A DNA stretch of 64,000 nucleotides from Chloroflexus aurantiacus J-10-fl (GCF_000018865.1 NC_010175.1:3162001-3226000), one strand, 5' to 3'. Shown: positions 43,997 to 54,096, counted from the stretch's first letter. A program made the numbers and translations. Notes: a model not told the origin generated them from the letters alone.

Positions 43997-44365
43997 TTGA
44001 ATAACGAAATCTTTTGCTTCGTAATGTTTTGCGGATTGCCGATCATTGGTGTTGGAATAATTGCACTTAGTTATATACAGCGTATCTCACAGTTTCAAGA
44101 GGTATTGGCAAACGGGATCGAAACCACAGCCGTGGTTGTGCGGAAATATGGACGTTATCGGATCGTCGTAGAATATCGTGACTATGAAGGGAAAATGTAT
44201 CGCCGAGATTTTGAGGTCCTCCCTTCTGAATATCATCGTTTCACACAAGGTGAAGCTGTTGGTATCTTCTACTCTACGAGGCGTCCGCATATCTTTGCCT
44301 TCAAAGAAACTATCGAACAAGCACGCGCAGCAGCCCAATCCAGGCGTGAACCTCCTGCACCCTAG
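43997..44365 (+). CDS. small membrane protein with beta-rich C-domain (DUF3592-like)
   Basis: 122 residues from a TTG at 43997, chosen because CGGGAGT lies 7 bases before it; an ATG at 43943 would add a non-hydrophobic tail. Residues 6-28 are one membrane helix (FVMFCGLPIIGVGIIAL). The rest is a beta-rich domain (TTAVVVRKYGRYRIVVEYRD, VGIFYSTRRPHIF) as in DUF3592 proteins. Function unknown. Base composition is lower in G+C than that of its neighbours. Confidence 0.65.
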   Translation: MNNEIFCFVMFCGLPIIGVGIIALSYIQRISQFQEVLANGIETTAVVVRKYGRYRIVVEYRDYEGKMYRRDFEVLPSEYHRFTQGEAVGIFYSTRRPHIFAFKETIEQARAAAQSRREPPAP

Positions 44366-44473
44366 AACTTATTTCATAATTAAAGTTGTACTGTCGCGCT
44401 CTAATAACTATCTCCGGTGCCATCACGCGCTGAATAGGTTGCCTTGATCGCTTATCATCCGCGTGTGGCGTAG

Positions 44474-44529
44474 TTTGGAGTGCGGCAGCCATGCTGCCGC
44501 GCCAGCCGTACACACGATCCGGCACGTGT
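44474..44529. repeat. dispersed repeat C, copy 4
   Basis: TTTGGAGTGCGGCAGCCATG with the GCGGCAG/CTGCCGC hairpin and a CACGATCCGGCACGTG tail like copy 1. Confidence 0.75.
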
Positions 44530-44658
44530 CACGTCGTTGACCCGGCTGGTCACGCGGAGGCCAGGTTTGCTCGTCATGAACATCGAATCGAGTGGCAATG
44601 AAGAAGATACCTTCTCGTAGATGTTTTTTGAAATAGGTTCTAAACCTATCCACAGTGT

Positions 44659-44687
44659 TTGACAAAGCCCGAAGCCGGTGCTATACT
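44659..44687 (+). promoter_or_regulatory. promoter of the str/S10 super-operon
   Basis: TTGACA and TATACT with a 17-base spacer, a near-perfect housekeeping promoter and the strongest in the window. Transcription is expected near 44694, giving a leader of about 150 bases before rpsL. Confidence 0.8.
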
Positions 44688-44843
44688 CCATAACTGCTGC
44701 GAAGAAATGCGCAGCGAAATCTTTGTGCGCCATGCGGCCCACTTCTAAGGCGCAGTGGCATACTGCGACCAGATCTTTGGGCCAGTTATTATTTTGTCTG
44801 CAAGAGATTGTTGTTAGCAGGCCGGTTTGAAGGAGAGCATTAC

Positions 44844-45284
44844 ATGCCGACCATTAACCAACTTGTTCGGAAGCCGCGCAAGCCGGTGGTAAAGAAGACC
44901 AAAGCCCCGGCCCTGCGCTTCACCTACAACTCGCTGAAGGGGAAGCTGACTCGCGGCCGCGGATCGCCACAAAAGCGCGGCGTCTGCACGAAAGTGACCA
45001 CCATGACGCCGAAGAAGCCTAACTCGGCGCTGCGGAAAATCGCTCGCGTGCGGCTCTCCAACGGCCTTGAGGTGACGGCATACATTCCCGGTGAGGGTCA
45101 CAATCTGCAAGAACACTCGGTTGTGCTGATCCGCGGCGGTCGTGTGAAGGATTTGCCCGGTGTGCGCTACCACATCGTTCGCGGTACGCTTGATACCCAG
45201 GGTGTGAATGGGCGCAAGCAGGGTCGCAGTAAGTACGGTACGAAGAAGAACCAGCCGGTTGGCAAGGGTGGTGGTAAGAAGTAG
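44844..45284 (+). CDS. rpsL: 30S ribosomal protein S12
   Basis: 146 residues; start after AAGGAGAG. Decoding-centre protein with [17 protein letters not shown] (the Lys linked to streptomycin resistance) and [16 protein letters not shown], which carries the Asp that can be methylthiolated. Longer than the 124-residue E. coli protein because of a basic Gly/Lys-rich tail of about 20 residues. First gene of the str operon. Confidence 0.97.
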   Translation: MPTINQLVRKPRKPVVKKTKAPALRFTYNSLKGKLTRGRGSPQKRGVCTKVTTMTPKKPNSALRKIARVRLSNGLEVTAYIPGEGHNLQEHSVVLIRGGRVKDLPGVRYHIVRGTLDTQGVNGRKQGRSKYGTKKNQPVGKGGGKK

Positions 45285-45296
45285 GAGAGGTGCGTT

Positions 45297-45770
45297 ATGC
45301 CCCGTCGCGGTAATATTGAACGACGACCAATTCCACCTGATGCACGCTACAATAGCGTTCTCGTTCAGAAATTTATTAATAAAGTCATGGAGCGCGGCAA
45401 GAAGAGTCTTGCCGAGCGCATCGTGTATCAGGCGCTTGATCTGGCTGCCGAGCGGCTTAAGAAGCCGCAAATGGAGATTTTTGAGCAGGCGCTGCGGAAT
45501 GCCAGCCCTTCAATTGAAGTGCGACCGAAGCGCGTTGGCGGTGCTACCTACCAGGTGCCGGTTGAAGTTAAGAGCGACCGTCGCTATTCGCTGGCTATGC
45601 GCTGGCTGTTGATGTCGGCTCGTGCTCGCACCGGTAAGCCGATGGTTGAACGCCTCGCTGCCGAGTTGATCGATGCCTATAACAATACCGGTACGACGAT
45701 TAAGCGTAAGGAAGATGTCCATCGCATGGCGGAAGCCAACCGTGCTTTCGCTCACTATGGCCGGCTCTAA
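45297..45770 (+). CDS. rpsG: 30S ribosomal protein S7
   Basis: 157 residues, standard length. Binds the 3' domain of 16S rRNA and nucleates the head. [36 protein letters not shown] and [11 protein letters not shown] are family signatures. GGAGAGG precedes it, 12 bases after rpsL. The following gap holds a small GGCAAC-TACG-GTTGCC hairpin (45796-45811). Confidence 0.97.
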   Translation: MPRRGNIERRPIPPDARYNSVLVQKFINKVMERGKKSLAERIVYQALDLAAERLKKPQMEIFEQALRNASPSIEVRPKRVGGATYQVPVEVKSDRRYSLAMRWLLMSARARTGKPMVERLAAELIDAYNNTGTTIKRKEDVHRMAEANRAFAHYGRL

Positions 45771-45835
45771 TCCCGGCTATCGGCAAGATGTTTATGGCAA
45801 CTACGGTTGCCTCACGTTAGGAGTATGTGACGGGT

Positions 45836-47944
45836 ATGCCACGTCAGATCGAACTCGACAAGGTACGCAATATCGGCATTATCGCCCATATTGACGCGGG
45901 TAAGACCACAACGACCGAGCGGATTCTGTTTTATACCGGCCGCACGTATAAGATCGGTGAGGTTCACGAAGGTACCGCGACAATGGACTGGATGCCGCAG
46001 GAGCAGGAGCGCGGGATTACGATTACCGCCGCTGCGACGACTGCGCCCTGGCGCCTGGACGGCGTAGAGTATCGGATTAACATTATCGATACTCCCGGCC
46101 ACGTCGATTTTACTGTAGAGGTGGAACGATCACTGCGCGTGCTCGATGGCGGCGTCGTCGTGTTCGACGGCGTGGCTGGTGTTGAACCTCAATCAGAAAC
46201 GGTTTGGCGACAGGCCGATAAATACAATGTGCCGCGCATCTGTTTTGTTAACAAGATGGATCGCGTCGGTGCCAGCTTCGAGCGCTGTGTGCAGATGATT
46301 AAGGATCGCCTCGGCGCGAAGCCGGCTATCGTCCAGTTGCCGATTGGGGTTGAGGACTCGTTCCGCGGCACCATCGACCTCTTCAAGATGAAGGCCACGG
46401 TCTATTACGATGACCTTGGTAAGGATATTCGCGAAGAGGAGATCCCTGCCGAACTGCGCCCCGCTGCCGAGCAGGCTCGCAATGAGTTGATCGAGATGAT
46501 CGCCGAAACCGACGATGAGTTGACGCTGCTCTACCTCGAAGGGCAGGAGTTGACCGTCGAAGAGCTGAAGCGCGGTCTGCGCAAGGCGACTATCGAGCGC
46601 AAGCTGGTGCCGGTGCTCTGTGGTGCGGCGTTGCGTAATAAAGGTGTGCAGAAGCTGCTTGATGCAGTGGTTGAATATCTGCCGTCGCCGCTCGACCGCC
46701 CGGCTATTACCGGTACGCTCCCCGGTCAGGTGATGGGTGATGAAGGGGTTGAGGTTATTACTCGCCCGGTCAGTGACGACGCACCATTCACGGCGCTCGT
46801 TTTCAAGATTGTCGCCGATCCGTATGTTGGGAAGCTGGCCTACTTCCGCGTCTACGCCGGTAAAATCACCAAGGGTTCTTACGTCCTGAATTCGACCCGC
46901 AATCAGCGTGAGCGCCTTGGCCGTATCCTGCGCATGCATGCCAACCATCGCGAGGATATTGAAGAGGTGTATGCCGGCGAAATTGCCGCAATGGTCGGCC
47001 CGAAGAATTCATACACCGGTGATACAATCTGTGACCCCGACCATCCGATTGTGCTCGAAAGCATCCGCTTCCCTGAACCGGTGATTGAGCTGGCTGTCGA
47101 GCCGAAGACGAAGGCCGATCAGGATAAGATGTCGATTGCTCTCAGCCGCCTGGCTGAAGAGGACCCGACCTTCCGTGTCTACACCGATCCGGAGACCGGT
47201 CAGACGATTATCAAGGGTATGGGCGAGCTTCACCTCGAAGTGATCCTTGACCGGATGCGCCGTGAATACAAGGTCGAGGCGAATCAGGGTAAGCCGCAGG
47301 TCTCTTACCGTGAAACGATTACGATCCCGGTCGATCAGGAGACGCGCTTTGTGCGCCAGACTGGTGGTAAGGGTCAGTACGGTCACGTGAAGATCAAGTT
47401 TGAGCCGCTGCCTCCTGGAAGTGGCTTCGAGTTCGTGAATGCCATCGTTGGTGGTGTCATTCCGAAAGAGTACATTCCCGCCGTCGAGCAGGGTTTGCGT
47501 GAAGCGATGCAGACCGGTGTAATTGCCGGCTATCCGGTGGTTGATGTCAAGGCCACGCTGTACGATGGTTCGTACCACGAGGTCGACTCATCGGAAATGG
47601 CCTTTAAGATCGCCGCCTCGATGTGTCTGAAAGATGCTGTGCGTCGCGGCAAACCGCAATTGCTCGAACCGATCATGAAGGTTGAGACGGTCACTCCCGA
47701 AGAGTTCCTCGGTACGGTAATCGGCGATTTCAACTCTCGCCGTGGTCGGATCGAGGGAATGGAGGCCCGCGGTAATGCGCAGGTGGTTCGTGCCTTCGTG
47801 CCGCTGGCAAATATGTTCGGTTATATGACCGATCTCCGTTCGGCAACGCAGGGTCGGGCAACGTCGTCAATGGAATTCGACCATTACGAGCCGCTGCCTG
47901 AAGCGTTGGCGAAGGAGATTATCGAGAAGCGTAGTGCGAATTAG
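45836..47944 (+). CDS. fusA: elongation factor G
   Basis: 702-residue translational GTPase for tRNA-mRNA translocation. G1 [20 protein letters not shown]3 [17 protein letters not shown] and G4 NKMDRVGA lie in the first 150 residues, followed by domains II-V to [17 protein letters not shown]. The ATG at 45836 gives the conventional N-terminus, but AGGAG sits 12 bases before it and only 3 bases before an in-frame GTG at 45827, so the true start is uncertain by three codons. An intrinsic terminator follows. Confidence 0.97.
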   Translation: MPRQIELDKVRNIGIIAHIDAGKTTTTERILFYTGRTYKIGEVHEGTATMDWMPQEQERGITITAAATTAPWRLDGVEYRINIIDTPGHVDFTVEVERSLRVLDGGVVVFDGVAGVEPQSETVWRQADKYNVPRICFVNKMDRVGASFERCVQMIKDRLGAKPAIVQLPIGVEDSFRGTIDLFKMKATVYYDDLGKDIREEEIPAELRPAAEQARNELIEMIAETDDELTLLYLEGQELTVEELKRGLRKATIERKLVPVLCGAALRNKGVQKLLDAVVEYLPSPLDRPAITGTLPGQVMGDEGVEVITRPVSDDAPFTALVFKIVADPYVGKLAYFRVYAGKITKGSYVLNSTRNQRERLGRILRMHANHREDIEEVYAGEIAAMVGPKNSYTGDTICDPDHPIVLESIRFPEPVIELAVEPKTKADQDKMSIALSRLAEEDPTFRVYTDPETGQTIIKGMGELHLEVILDRMRREYKVEANQGKPQVSYRETITIPVDQETRFVRQTGGKGQYGHVKIKFEPLPPGSGFEFVNAIVGGVIPKEYIPAVEQGLREAMQTGVIAGYPVVDVKATLYDGSYHEVDSSEMAFKIAASMCLKDAVRRGKPQLLEPIMKVETVTPEEFLGTVIGDFNSRRGRIEGMEARGNAQVVRAFVPLANMFGYMTDLRSATQGRATSSMEFDHYEPLPEALAKEIIEKRSAN

Positions 47945-47955
47945 TGAGGGGATCG

Positions 47956-47988
47956 GGGACGGTCGCCCCGTGCGGTCGTCCCTTTTTT
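47956..47988 (+). terminator. intrinsic terminator after fusA
   Basis: GGGACG ... CGTCCC stem (47956-47961 with 47977-47982) with a GC-rich interior, directly followed by six T. It ends 8 bases before the methyltransferase ATG, so it probably partially attenuates the downstream genes. Confidence 0.7.
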
Positions 47989-47996
47989 CGACGACG

Positions 47997-48893
47997 ATGG
48001 AGCTGCGCCTGTTAACACCGCCGCGCTGGGCCGATTATGAGCTGCTCGATTCAGGGCACGGTGCCAAGCTGGAGCGGTTCGGGCCATACGTGTTGGCCAG
48101 ACCGGAAACACAGGCGATTTGGACGCCCCGCTTGCCGGCGTCCGCGTGGCAGCAGGCCGATGCAACCTTTCGTCGTTCGCGTGGCGAAGACGGGCCAGGC
48201 GAGTGGCATCAACACCATTCCTTGCCCGAACGCTGGCCACTTGATGCCAATGGGGTTCGTTGCTGGGTTCGTCTGACACCGTTTCGTCATACTGGTGTCT
48301 TCCCGGAACATAGTGCCCATTGGGACTGGCTGGCTCGCCAGGTGCAACGCCGCTCGCAACCGCGAGCACTGGTATTGTTTGGATATACTGGCTTGAGTAG
48401 CCTGCATCTTGCGCGCTGTGGTGCTCACGTTACCCACGTTGATGCTTCTAAGCCCGCAGTGCGTTGGGCACAAGAAAATCAGGCGCTGGCCGAACTGACG
48501 GATCGCCCCATCCGGTGGCTGATCGATGATGTCGGTAAATTTGTTGCCCGTGAATTGCGGCGTGGTAATCGGTATGATCTGATCTTGCTCGACCCGCCAG
48601 TCTTCGGGCGTGGGCCAAACGGTGAAATCTGGCGCTTACACGAACAATTACCGCATTTGCTGGCCCAATGCGCTCGTTTGCTGAGCCAGCAACCACTCGG
48701 AGTGTTAGTGTGCGCCTATGCAACGACTATTTCAGCGTTGACCATCGGTAATTTGCTTGCAGAGACGATGGCACCGTTTGCCGGTTATGTGAGTGCTGGT
48801 GAGTTGGCAATTCCTGAACAAACAACGCATCGGCTGCTACCAACCGCTATCTACGCCGCCTGGTCTGATCGGGAAATAGCCATCTCTGGCTGA
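47997..48893 (+). CDS. class I SAM-dependent methyltransferase (RlmI/RlmK-like)
   Basis: 298 residues from the ATG at 47997. The Rossmann core starts with ALVLFGYTGLSSLHLARCG (motif I, about 145) and VTHVDASKPAVRWAQEN; the catalytic region is LILLDPPVFGRG, as in 23S rRNA cytosine-C5 methyltransferases of the RlmI group. The PUA domain of RlmI is replaced by an unrelated N-terminal 130 residues. Position between fusA and tuf suggests a translation-linked substrate, probably rRNA, but that is inferred. An intrinsic terminator lies directly in front. Confidence 0.8.
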   Translation: MELRLLTPPRWADYELLDSGHGAKLERFGPYVLARPETQAIWTPRLPASAWQQADATFRRSRGEDGPGEWHQHHSLPERWPLDANGVRCWVRLTPFRHTGVFPEHSAHWDWLARQVQRRSQPRALVLFGYTGLSSLHLARCGAHVTHVDASKPAVRWAQENQALAELTDRPIRWLIDDVGKFVARELRRGNRYDLILLDPPVFGRGPNGEIWRLHEQLPHLLAQCARLLSQQPLGVLVCAYATTISALTIGNLLAETMAPFAGYVSAGELAIPEQTTHRLLPTAIYAAWSDREIAISG

Positions 48894-48939
48894 TGATAGG
48901 GATTAAGTAGATCGCGCAAGAACGCGGAGGAATCAAACA

Positions 48940-50145
48940 ATGGCCAAGCAGAAATTCGAGCGGACGAAACCGCACATTAACGTCGGCACCATCGGTCACG
49001 TTGACCACGGCAAGACGACTCTGACCGCTGCGATTACCAAGGTGTTGTCGCTCAAGGGTGCAGCTCAGTTTATGGCGTATGACCAGATCGACAACGCCCC
49101 CGAAGAGCGCGCCCGTGGCATTACGATTGCCATTCGCCACGTCGAGTATCAGACCGACAAGCGCCACTATGCGCACGTCGACTGCCCCGGTCACGCCGAC
49201 TATATCAAGAATATGATTACCGGCGCGGCCCAGATGGACGGCGCCATTCTGGTGGTGAGCGCTCCCGATGGCCCGATGCCGCAGACCCGCGAGCACATTC
49301 TGCTCGCCCGCCAGGTGCAGGTGCCGGCCATCGTGGTCTTCCTGAACAAGGTCGATATGATGGACGACCCGGAGCTGCTGGAGCTGGTCGAGCTGGAGCT
49401 GCGCGAGCTGCTTAGCAAGTACGGCTTCCCGGGTGATGAGATTCCGATTGTGCGCGGCAGCGCCCGCAACGCGCTGGAAAGCCCGAGCAAGGACATCAAC
49501 GCCCCAGAGTACAAATGTATTCTGGAGCTGATGAATGCGGTGGACGAGTACATTCCAACGCCGCAGCGGGCAGTGGATCAGCCGTTCCTGATGCCGATTG
49601 AGGACGTGTTCGGGATTAAGGGCCGTGGCACGGTGGTGACGGGCCGGATCGAGCGCGGCAAGGTGAAGGTCGGTGACACGGTTGAGATCGTGGGCATGAC
49701 CAACGACGCGCCGCGGCGGACGGTGGTGACCGGTGTAGAGATGTTCCAGAAGACGCTGGACGAAGGGATTGCCGGTGACAACGTCGGCTGTCTGCTGCGT
49801 GGCATTGAGCGCACCGATGTGGAGCGCGGGCAGGTGTTGTGCGCACCGGGCAGCATCAAGCCGCACAAGAAGTTCGAGGCGCAGGTCTACGTGTTGAAGA
49901 AGGAAGAGGGTGGCCGCCACACGCCATTCTTCTCGGGGTACCGCCCGCAGTTCTACATCCGCACGACCGACGTGACGGGGGCGATTGGTCTGCCGGCGGG
50001 GATGGAGATGGTGATGCCGGGCGATAACGTGGTGATGACGATTGAGCTGATCGTCCCGGTGGCTATCGAAGAGGGCTTGCGCTTCGCTATCCGCGAAGGT
50101 GGCCGCACTGTCGGTGCTGGTGTCGTAACCAAGATCCTGGATTAG
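48940..50145 (+). CDS. tuf: elongation factor Tu
   Basis: 401-residue GTPase delivering aminoacyl-t[21 protein letters not shown] (G1), RGITI (effector), [12 protein letters not shown] (G3) and [12 protein letters not shown] (G4) lie in domain I; domains II-III are standard to the end. CGGAGG precedes the ATG. An opposite-strand open frame covers the whole gene and is a codon-bias artefact. Confidence 0.98.
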   Translation: MAKQKFERTKPHINVGTIGHVDHGKTTLTAAITKVLSLKGAAQFMAYDQIDNAPEERARGITIAIRHVEYQTDKRHYAHVDCPGHADYIKNMITGAAQMDGAILVVSAPDGPMPQTREHILLARQVQVPAIVVFLNKVDMMDDPELLELVELELRELLSKYGFPGDEIPIVRGSARNALESPSKDINAPEYKCILELMNAVDEYIPTPQRAVDQPFLMPIEDVFGIKGRGTVVTGRIERGKVKVGDTVEIVGMTNDAPRRTVVTGVEMFQKTLDEGIAGDNVGCLLRGIERTDVERGQVLCAPGSIKPHKKFEAQVYVLKKEEGGRHTPFFSGYRPQFYIRTTDVTGAIGLPAGMEMVMPGDNVVMTIELIVPVAIEEGLRFAIREGGRTVGAGVVTKILD

Positions 50146-50166
50146 CATAGCGTAAACCGGTGACGG

Positions 50167-50189
50167 GGGCGTGGTCTCCACCACGTCCC
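50167..50189 (+). promoter_or_regulatory. hairpin in tuf-rpsJ gap
   Basis: GGGCGTGGT and ACCACGTCCC pair with one bulged T around CTCC. It is followed by GTTGATTGG and no T-run, so processing or attenuation is possible. Confidence 0.45.
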
Positions 50190-50207
50190 TGTTGATTGGA
50201 GAAAAAG

Positions 50208-50516
50208 ATGGCTAAACAGAAAGTTCGTATTCGCCTGAAGGCGTATGACCATAAGATCCTCGATCAGTCTGCACGCCAGATTGTCGAGGCAGCCGAGCGA
50301 ACAGGTGCGCTGGTTGCCGGACCTGTTCCGCTTCCTACCAAGATCGAGCGCTATAGCGTGATCCGGTCTGGTTTTATCGATAAGGACTCTCAAGAGCAGT
50401 TTGAGATTCGCACGCACAAGCGACTGATCGATGTGCTTGATCCAAGCCAGCAAACGATTAATGCTTTGATGAAACTCAATCTGCCGGCTGGCGTCGATAT
50501 TGAGATTAAGTTGTAG
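50208..50516 (+). CDS. rpsJ: 30S ribosomal protein S10 (NusE)
   Basis: 102 residues; start at 50208 after [25 protein letters not shown] and the loop [19 protein letters not shown] are conserved. It sits in the 30S head and also acts with NusB in antitermination. Head of the S10 block; 110 bases separate it from rplC. Confidence 0.97.
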
Positions 50517-50535
50517 AAGAAAATAGACGTAAGTG

Positions 50536-50569
50536 CTCTGATGACACTTTCGTTCTTTGTCAATCAGAG
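50536..50569 (+). promoter_or_regulatory. 11-bp hairpin in rpsJ-rplC gap
   Basis: CTCTGATGACA pairs with TGTCAATCAGAG with one bulged A and an 11-base pyrimidine-rich loop. No T-run follows. Confidence 0.5.
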
Positions 50570-50626
50570 GAACGAGCGTCGGAAATGCAGCCGCTGCGCA
50601 AAGACGCACGCTGCGGAGGTGCATCA

Positions 50627-51259
50627 ATGATTCACGGATTGTTAGGTCGTAAAATCGGGATGATGCAGTACTTCACCGCGCAAGGCATGGCCATTCCGGT
50701 GACGGTCATTGCTGCCGGTCCCTGCATCGTCACCCAGATTCGCACACCGGAGCGCGATGGCTACAGCGCTGTGCAGCTCGGTTATGAAGAAGTTGAGCCG
50801 CGCAAGCTGACCAAACCGCAACAGGGGCACCTGAAGGCATCGGGTGGCAAGATGTTGCGCTATCTGCGCGAATTCAGCGCCGATGATCCCCAGGCCCATA
50901 CCCCTGGTGAAGTGGTGACGGTTGAGTTGTTCCGGCCCGGCCAGAAAGTTGACATCTCTGGCACATCAAAGGGTCGCGGCTTTGCCGGTGTCGTCAAACG
51001 TCACGGCTTCCGCGGTGGTCCAAAGACGCACGGTCAGAGCGACCGCCATCGTGCCCCTGGTTCTATCGGTGCTGGTACAACCCCGGGCCGTGTATGGAAA
51101 GGTCAACGCATGGCCGGTCGTATGGGTGGCACTCGGGTTACCATCCAGAATCTGGAGGTTGTCGAGGTGTTGCCCGAACAGAATTTGCTACTGGTGAAGG
51201 GCTCCGTTCCTGGCGCCCGCAATGGCCTGCTTCAGATCCGCAAAGCGGTGAAGGGCTAG
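50627..51259 (+). CDS. rplC: 50S ribosomal protein L3
   Basis: 210 residues from the ATG at 50627 with TGCGGAGG upstream; an in-frame ATG at 50585 was rejected. Binds near the 3' end of 23S rRNA and shapes the peptidyl-transferase centre with the extended loop [20 protein letters not shown]. Next gene 12 bases on. Confidence 0.97.
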   Translation: MIHGLLGRKIGMMQYFTAQGMAIPVTVIAAGPCIVTQIRTPERDGYSAVQLGYEEVEPRKLTKPQQGHLKASGGKMLRYLREFSADDPQAHTPGEVVTVELFRPGQKVDISGTSKGRGFAGVVKRHGFRGGPKTHGQSDRHRAPGSIGAGTTPGRVWKGQRMAGRMGGTRVTIQNLEVVEVLPEQNLLLVKGSVPGARNGLLQIRKAVKG

Positions 51260-51271
51260 AGGAGAAAAACG

Positions 51272-51940
51272 ATGCAGGCAACACTCTATAATCAGGCCGG
51301 CGAACAGGTGGGCGCCATCGAGGTTAGCGATTACATTTTCGGCATTGAGCCGAACGTGGCTGTTATGCATCAATATGTTGTGATGCAAAACGCCAATGCC
51401 CGCCTTGGTACTCACAACACACGTGGTCGCGGCGAGGTAAAGGGATCAACGCGCAAGCTCTATCGCCAAAAGGGCACCGGACGTGCCCGCCAGGGTTCGA
51501 TCCGTGCACCCCATCACAAGGGTGGTGGTGTAGCCCATGGTCCCCATCCACGCTCGTATCGCCTGGCTATGCCGCGAAAGATGCGTCGGCTGGGTGTACG
51601 CTCGGCACTGTCGGCGAAGTTTGCTGCCGATCAAATTCGCTTTGTTGATGAGCTGACATTTGAACGGCCGCGCACCAAAGATTTTATCGCCTTCCTCAAG
51701 GCGCACGGCCTTGCCGACAAGAAAACCCTGGTCGTGATTGATAGCAAGAGTCCGGCGAATGAAAATCTGCGCCGCTCGGCCAACAACTTGCCGCAAGTGA
51801 AAACATTGCTGGCACACTACCTCAACGTGCGTGATCTGCTGGTCTACGATCACATCGTGATGCCCAAAGCTGCCGTTGAAGTAGTGGAAAGCTATCTCGG
51901 CGAGCGCACTCGCGTGGCAACGCCGGCGCAGGAGGAATAA
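51272..51940 (+). CDS. rplD: 50S ribosomal protein L4
   Basis: 222 residues. The conserved tunnel loop runs through STRKLYRQKGTGRARQGS, and RSALSAKFA follows. In E. coli L4 represses its own operon; no E. coli-like leader is evident here. GAGGAG precedes the ATG. Confidence 0.97.
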   Translation: MQATLYNQAGEQVGAIEVSDYIFGIEPNVAVMHQYVVMQNANARLGTHNTRGRGEVKGSTRKLYRQKGTGRARQGSIRAPHHKGGGVAHGPHPRSYRLAMPRKMRRLGVRSALSAKFAADQIRFVDELTFERPRTKDFIAFLKAHGLADKKTLVVIDSKSPANENLRRSANNLPQVKTLLAHYLNVRDLLVYDHIVMPKAAVEVVESYLGERTRVATPAQEE

Positions 51941-51942
51941 CC

Positions 51943-52227
51943 ATGCTGACGCCGTATGATATTCTGATCCGTCCGCTGATCACCGAGAAGAATACCAGTC
52001 TCATGGAACTCAACAAGTATACGTTTGAGGTACACCGTGAGGCAACCAAACCGCAAATTAAGCATGCGGTCGAGACGATCTTCAACGTGAGGGTTACGAA
52101 AGTCCATACCATGAATGTTCGTGGTAAACTTCGTCGGCGTGGTCGCTCGATGGGCTATACTCGCGATTGGAAGAAGGCGATAGTAACCCTTGCCGAAGGC
52201 GATCGGATCGAGATCTTCGGATCATAA
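51943..52227 (+). CDS. rplW: 50S ribosomal protein L23
   Basis: 94 residues, standard. DILIRPLITEKNTSLMELNKY opens the fold; the protein lines the tunnel exit and docks trigger factor and SRP. Only 2 bases after rplD with GGAGGA overlapping its end. Two hairpins fill the gap to rplB. Confidence 0.96.
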   Translation: MLTPYDILIRPLITEKNTSLMELNKYTFEVHREATKPQIKHAVETIFNVRVTKVHTMNVRGKLRRRGRSMGYTRDWKKAIVTLAEGDRIEIFGS

Positions 52228-52284
52228 ATCACTGCCGGAATGAAGGTAGTGATTGGCGACGGTTCGCACTGAAGAGCCGTCGCC
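52227..52284 (+). promoter_or_regulatory. two adjacent hairpins in rplW-rplB gap
   Basis: First stem AATCACTGCC with GGTAGTGATT (one G-U pair; 52227-52254). Second stem GGCGACGGT with GCCGTCGCC (one G-U; 52255-52284). Together they occupy nearly the whole 75-base gap before the GAGGGAG ribosome-binding site. Confidence 0.55.
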
Positions 52285-52302
52285 CGTAGAGGGAGAACAA
52301 CA

Positions 52303-53127
52303 ATGGGAGTTCGTATCTACAAACCAACCTCGGCCGGTCGCCGCAATATGTCGGTTTCGACCTTCGAGGAGATTACAAAGAAAGAACCAGAGCCACGCTT
52401 AATCGAACCGTTGCGCAAGAAAGCTGGCCGTAATAACCAGGGCCGGATTACCGTGCGCCATCGCGGTGGTGGCCATAAGCGCTTCTATCGCATTATCGAT
52501 TTTAAGCGCAACAAGTTTGGCGTGCCCGCGAAGGTACAGGCTATCGAGTACGATCCGAATCGTACCGCTCGCATCGCGCTGCTGGCGTATGCCGACGGCG
52601 AAAAGCGCTACATCATCGCGCCACTTGGTCTGAAAGTCGGCGACACGGTGATGAGCGGCCCTGATGCGGAAATTCGGGTCGGCAATGCATTACCGCTGAG
52701 CGCCATCCCGCTCGGTACCCAGATCCACAATATCGAGCTTGAAATCGGGCGTGGTGGTGTGTTGGTTCGTTCGGCAGGTACTGCGGCCCAATTGATGGCT
52801 AAAGAAGGTGATTATGCCATCGTGCGCATGCCCTCTGGTGAGATGCGCATGATCCACCTGCGCTGTATGGCAACTATCGGCCAGGTTGGTAATGTTGATC
52901 ACCAGAACATTCGTCTCGGCAAGGCTGGTCGTTCACGCTGGCTGGGCCGTCGTCCGCGCGTGCGCGGTGCTGCTATGAACCCCCGCGACCATCCCCACGG
53001 TGGTGGTGAGGGCCGGGCACCTCGCGGTATGAGCACGCCAAAGACGAAGTGGGGTAAGCCGGCACGTGGCGTCAAGACGCGTCACAATCCGCGCTTCGAC
53101 CGTTTCATTGTTCGCCGGCGCAAGTAA
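52303..53127 (+). CDS. rplB: 50S ribosomal protein L2
   Basis: 274 residues. Needed for subunit joining and peptidyl transfer; the catalytic-site His is in [15 protein letters not shown] near residue 230. [19 protein letters not shown] is the N-terminal signature. Followed by an unusually wide 233-base spacer with a 14-bp hairpin. Confidence 0.97.
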
Positions 53128-53146
53128 CGCTGTCTTGTCGGGTGAT

Positions 53147-53183
53147 AATCGTTGTTGCCCTGCCATATCGGGCAACAACGATT
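53147..53183 (+). promoter_or_regulatory. 14-bp perfect hairpin in rplB-rpsS gap
   Basis: AATCGTTGTTGCCC and GGGCAACAACGATT pair perfectly around a 9-base loop, 20 bases after the rplB stop. No T-run follows. The remaining 180 bases of the spacer hold no gene. Confidence 0.6.
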
Positions 53184-53360
53184 GGTTGTCGGATGTGCTG
53201 AGAGTCTTTACAGTCGCCGAAACAGGTTCACGGAGACTATAAACGGGCGTGGAGAGATTGTACAACCGCTTGCGGTTAATCTCGTTGAAGCGTCAAACGT
53301 GGCTGGAGAAAGGCAGCCTTCCAGGTCTGCACTTGTCGCAGGACTGGTAAAGCAGGAACT

Positions 53361-53648
53361 ATGTCCCGCTCGTCGAAGAAGGGGCCATACGTCGATATTA
53401 AATTGCTCGATAAAATTGAAGCGATGAACAAGGCCAATGAGAAGCGGGTGATTCGCACGTGGTCGCGCGATTCGACCATCTTCCCGCAGATGATTGGTCA
53501 TACAATTGCGGTGCATGATGGCCGTCGGCACGTGCCCGTCTATATTACGGAAAACATGGTCGGGCATAAGCTGGGCGAATTCGCGCCCACACGCTTCTTC
53601 CGTGGCCATGGTGGCAAAAAGGCCGATAAGCGCGGGAAAGTGAAGTAG
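53361..53648 (+). CDS. rpsS: 30S ribosomal protein S19
   Basis: 95 residues. [39 protein letters not shown] and [14 protein letters not shown] are typical. Pairs with S13 in the head. The start is preceded by a weak AGGAACT, which fits a structured or regulated spacer upstream. Confidence 0.96.
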
Positions 53649-53667
53649 CTCCCGCTGATAGGCTCGA

Positions 53668-53695
53668 TTGCATCTTACCAGAAACGTGGTAAAAT
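53668..53695 (+). promoter_or_regulatory. candidate internal promoter before rplV
   Basis: TTGCAT and TAAAAT are separated by 16 bases, overlapping a TTACCA-GAAACG-TGGTAA hairpin, about 45 bases before the rplV ATG. It could boost the distal half of the cluster. Confidence 0.4.
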
Positions 53696-53739
53696 AGCAC
53701 GCTTGTGGTGATGCTTCGGGTAGCGATACGAGAAGAGCA

Positions 53740-54081
53740 ATGGAAGCAAAAGCTGTTACCCGCTATGTGCGAATCTCACCATTGAAGGTTCGCCTTGTCA
53801 TGGATGTTGTGCGCGGTATGAATGTCGATCGTGCGCTGGCAACTCTCCGCTATATGCCACAAAAGGCAGCACGTGAGGTTGCTCGCACTATTAAGTCGGC
53901 TGCTGCAAATGCCGAACACAACTTTGACATGGATCGCGAGTCGTTGTACATCAAGACCATCTATGCCGATCAGGGTCCGGTCTTGAAGCGCATTATGCCA
54001 CGGGCGCGTGGTATGGCGAATCGCATCCGCAAACCGACCACTCACATTACTGTGGTGGTAGCCGACAGGTCGGAGTACTAG
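53740..54081 (+). CDS. rplV: 50S ribosomal protein L22
   Basis: 113 residues. [23 protein letters not shown] starts the fold (split here as [10 protein letters not shown] and [10 protein letters not shown]), and the tunnel hairpin [20 protein letters not shown] carries the macrolide-linked loop. Followed 15 bases later by rpsC. Confidence 0.96.
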
Positions 54082-54096
54082 TAGAGGGAGGCTCGC

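Larger units (their letters stand above)
44366..44843. other. spacer with repeat C copy 4, str promoter and leader
   Basis: No gene. Repeat C lies at 44474-44529, a 7-bp ATAGGTT-CTA-AACCTAT hairpin near 44633, the str promoter at 44659-44687, and a leader of about 150 bases with possible stems (GCTGCG/CGCAGC; TGCGCC/GGCGCA) before rpsL. Confidence 0.65.

Noticed and set aside
48847-50184. Long minus-strand open frame opposite tuf
   Set aside because: It spans the strongly biased EF-Tu gene and neighbours; product is low-complexity His/Arg/Leu with no domain. A codon-usage shadow.
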